Positions 33,057-33,994 of a stretch of DNA of 33,994 nt are shown piece by piece. How positions within the stretch are numbered: the stretch's first letter is position 1; every line of letters begins with the position of its first letter. The stretch spans positions 1 through 33,994 of the forward strand of contig PLXW01000031.1 of assembly GCA_003151595.1 (NCBI GenBank), written 5' to 3'. The notes under the pieces were generated by a model. It saw nothing but the letters and a program-made list of their open reading frames with translations, had not been told where the DNA came from and did no database searches. This stretch comes from Myxococcales bacterium (GTDB lineage: Bacteria; Myxococcota; Polyangia; Polyangiales; Polyangiaceae). The translations under genes and the position numbers were made by a program.

Positions 33057-33994
33057 CTAGAGCGCACCCGCGTCGACCACGCTGGCGTCGTCCACGCCCG
33101 CGTCGCCTTCGGACGGCGGAAGCGCGACGGCGAGCACGTGCGCGAACTCGTCGCGCGCGGGCGGGGGCGAGCCGTGGAGGCGCGCGCGCCACGTCGCATC
33201 GGTCGGTCGCTCGCGGGCGGGCGCATCGACCTCGTAGTGCGACGCCGCAGCGCCGAGAGTGAGGACCAGGCGACCGGTGTGCGGCTCGCGAACGACGAGG
33301 AACAGATCGTCGAGATCGCCGCACGCCTCGACGAGCACGCGCGACGAGACGAGATCGCCGTGCACATCGACCGCCAGCGAGGCGTCCGCCGCGCGACTGG
33401 CGACCAGCGCCGCTTCGAGCGCGGCGAGGCGCTCGGGGAACGACGCCAGCGCCGCGCGCTCTTCTTCGCTCGGTGACTCGTCGTTCGCTTGCCGTCGCGC
33501 GACGGCGAACGCATCGGCCAGGAGGCGCTCGCTCATCTCGAGGATCGGAATCGCGGACGACCCTTCCGGAACCTGACCAAGCGCGCGCAGCCCGTGCGTC
33601 GTTTGTCGAACGAGCGCGAGCAGCTTCGCGATCGCTTCGGGGTGCGCCTCGACGAACGCCGCCAGCTCGGGGGGCGCCAGCGCGTGCGGCTCGGTGGTCG
33701 ACGGCGCGGTGGCGAGCGGGAAGCGGGCGAACGGGAGCGCGTCGTGACGGAGCGTGGTCCACGCCGCGAGCGCGCTCTCGATCTTGCGCGTGCGCCACGC
33801 CAGGCTCGCGGCGCTCGGCTGCGACGCATCGGCGGCCGACGGCGCGAGGTACGTGGCGATGGCGTCGAGCGACGAAGCGTACACCGAGTCGTGCCGCGAC
33901 CCTTCGGGGGGGCGTCGCGCGTAGAGCGCGTCGAGCGTCGCGTCGAAGCGTTCGTACGCGTCGTCGCCGCTGTCGTGAAGGAGCGCGCGCGCGT
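33057..33994 (-). CDS. DUF3160 protein, 5' end outside the window
   Basis: The frame is open to the right window edge, so only the C-terminal about 312 residues are present. Family marks: ALLHDSGDDAYERFDATLDALYA near the edge, SLAWRTRKIESALAAWTTLRHD, FVEAHPEAIAKLL, and DVHGDLVSSRVL...LFLVV...LTLGAAASHYEV. DUF3160 proteins are large secreted or lipoprotein-type proteins of unknown function. A short Asp/Ala tail ends it. It converges with the Cys-rich gene; the 58-bp gap contains a GC-rich imperfect inverted repeat (about 33035-33056) that may serve as a bidirectional terminator. Confidence 0.85.
   Translation of the reverse strand, partial: ARALLHDSGDDAYERFDATLDALYARRPPEGSRHDSVYASSLDAIATYLAPSAADASQPSAASLAWRTRKIESALAAWTTLRHDALPFARFPLATAPSTTEPHALAPPELAAFVEAHPEAIAKLLALVRQTTHGLRALGQVPEGSSAIPILEMSERLLADAFAVARRQANDESPSEEERAALASFPERLAALEAALVASRAADASLAVDVHGDLVSSRVLVEACGDLDDLFLVVREPHTGRLVLTLGAAASHYEVDAPARERPTDATWRARLHGSPPPARDEFAHVLAVALPPSEGDAGVDDASVVDAGAL

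Overview
The window is high-GC bacterial DNA and looks like a member of the Myxococcota, probably the Polyangia (Labilithrix/Sandaracinus-like). I base this on the family mix: a DUF2378-like protein, DUF3160, a TPR-AIM24 protein, Asp/Ala-rich lipoprotein linkers, a TIGR03960-type radical SAM protein and PAS-rich signalling proteins. This is inference from families, not from a marker gene. There are 28 protein genes, with no tRNA, rRNA, CRISPR array, transposase or phage gene.

Layout. 1-458 has no convincing gene; it holds a 21-bp tandem repeat and one copy of a palindromic dispersed repeat. 459-1148 is a small Cys-rich secreted protein. 1145-14977 is the centrepiece: two divergent signalling operons flanking a sigma-54 activator gene. 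The minus operon (7385 down to 1145) encodes a GAF protein, a ChpT/Spo0B-like pseudo-kinase, a PAS-STAS RsbR paralog, CheY, CheX, a CheA-like kinase with a NIT sensor domain, and a DUF2378-like protein. The plus operon (9059 to 14977) encodes a TPR-AIM24 protein, a three-PAS RsbR, RsbS, an extended RsbT, an RsbX-type phosphatase fused to an anti-sigma-type ATPase, and an unknown V4R-like protein. The NtrC-family regulator (8897-7542) lies between them. A near-consensus -24/-12 promoter sits directly upstream of each operon, and the two sites share even the normally free spacer bases. The simplest reading is a stressosome and a Che-type phosphorelay co-expressed by one sigma-54 switch. No RsbU, SigB-type sigma factor or CheW is present in the window, so the output is open.

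14990-18182 holds a membrane-anchored matrixin-like protease and a large lipoprotein, divergently transcribed. 18190-22659 (minus) holds a DUF218 / lipoprotein HEAT / cyclophilin fusion, type III pantothenate kinase and an orphan FecCD-type permease. 22803-26711 (plus) holds an MBL-fold hydrolase, an RpoH-like sigma factor with its own -24/-12 site, and an S41 protease. 26680-31175 (minus) holds a TIGR03960 radical SAM/DUF2344 protein, a TSUP transporter and a PhnD-like protein without a signal peptide. 31294-32451 (minus) is a ferritin-like lipoprotein whose last codons lie in the second copy of the dispersed repeat. 32504-32998 is a paralog of the first secreted protein. 33057-33994 is the 3' part of a DUF3160 gene running off the window.

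Genes are tightly packed: several start/stop overlaps of the ATGA or GTGA type inside operons, convergent genes that share or nearly share stop codons, and several genes lacking a Shine-Dalgarno but with a TAnnnT box 9-14 bases before the start, which suggests short or leaderless transcripts.
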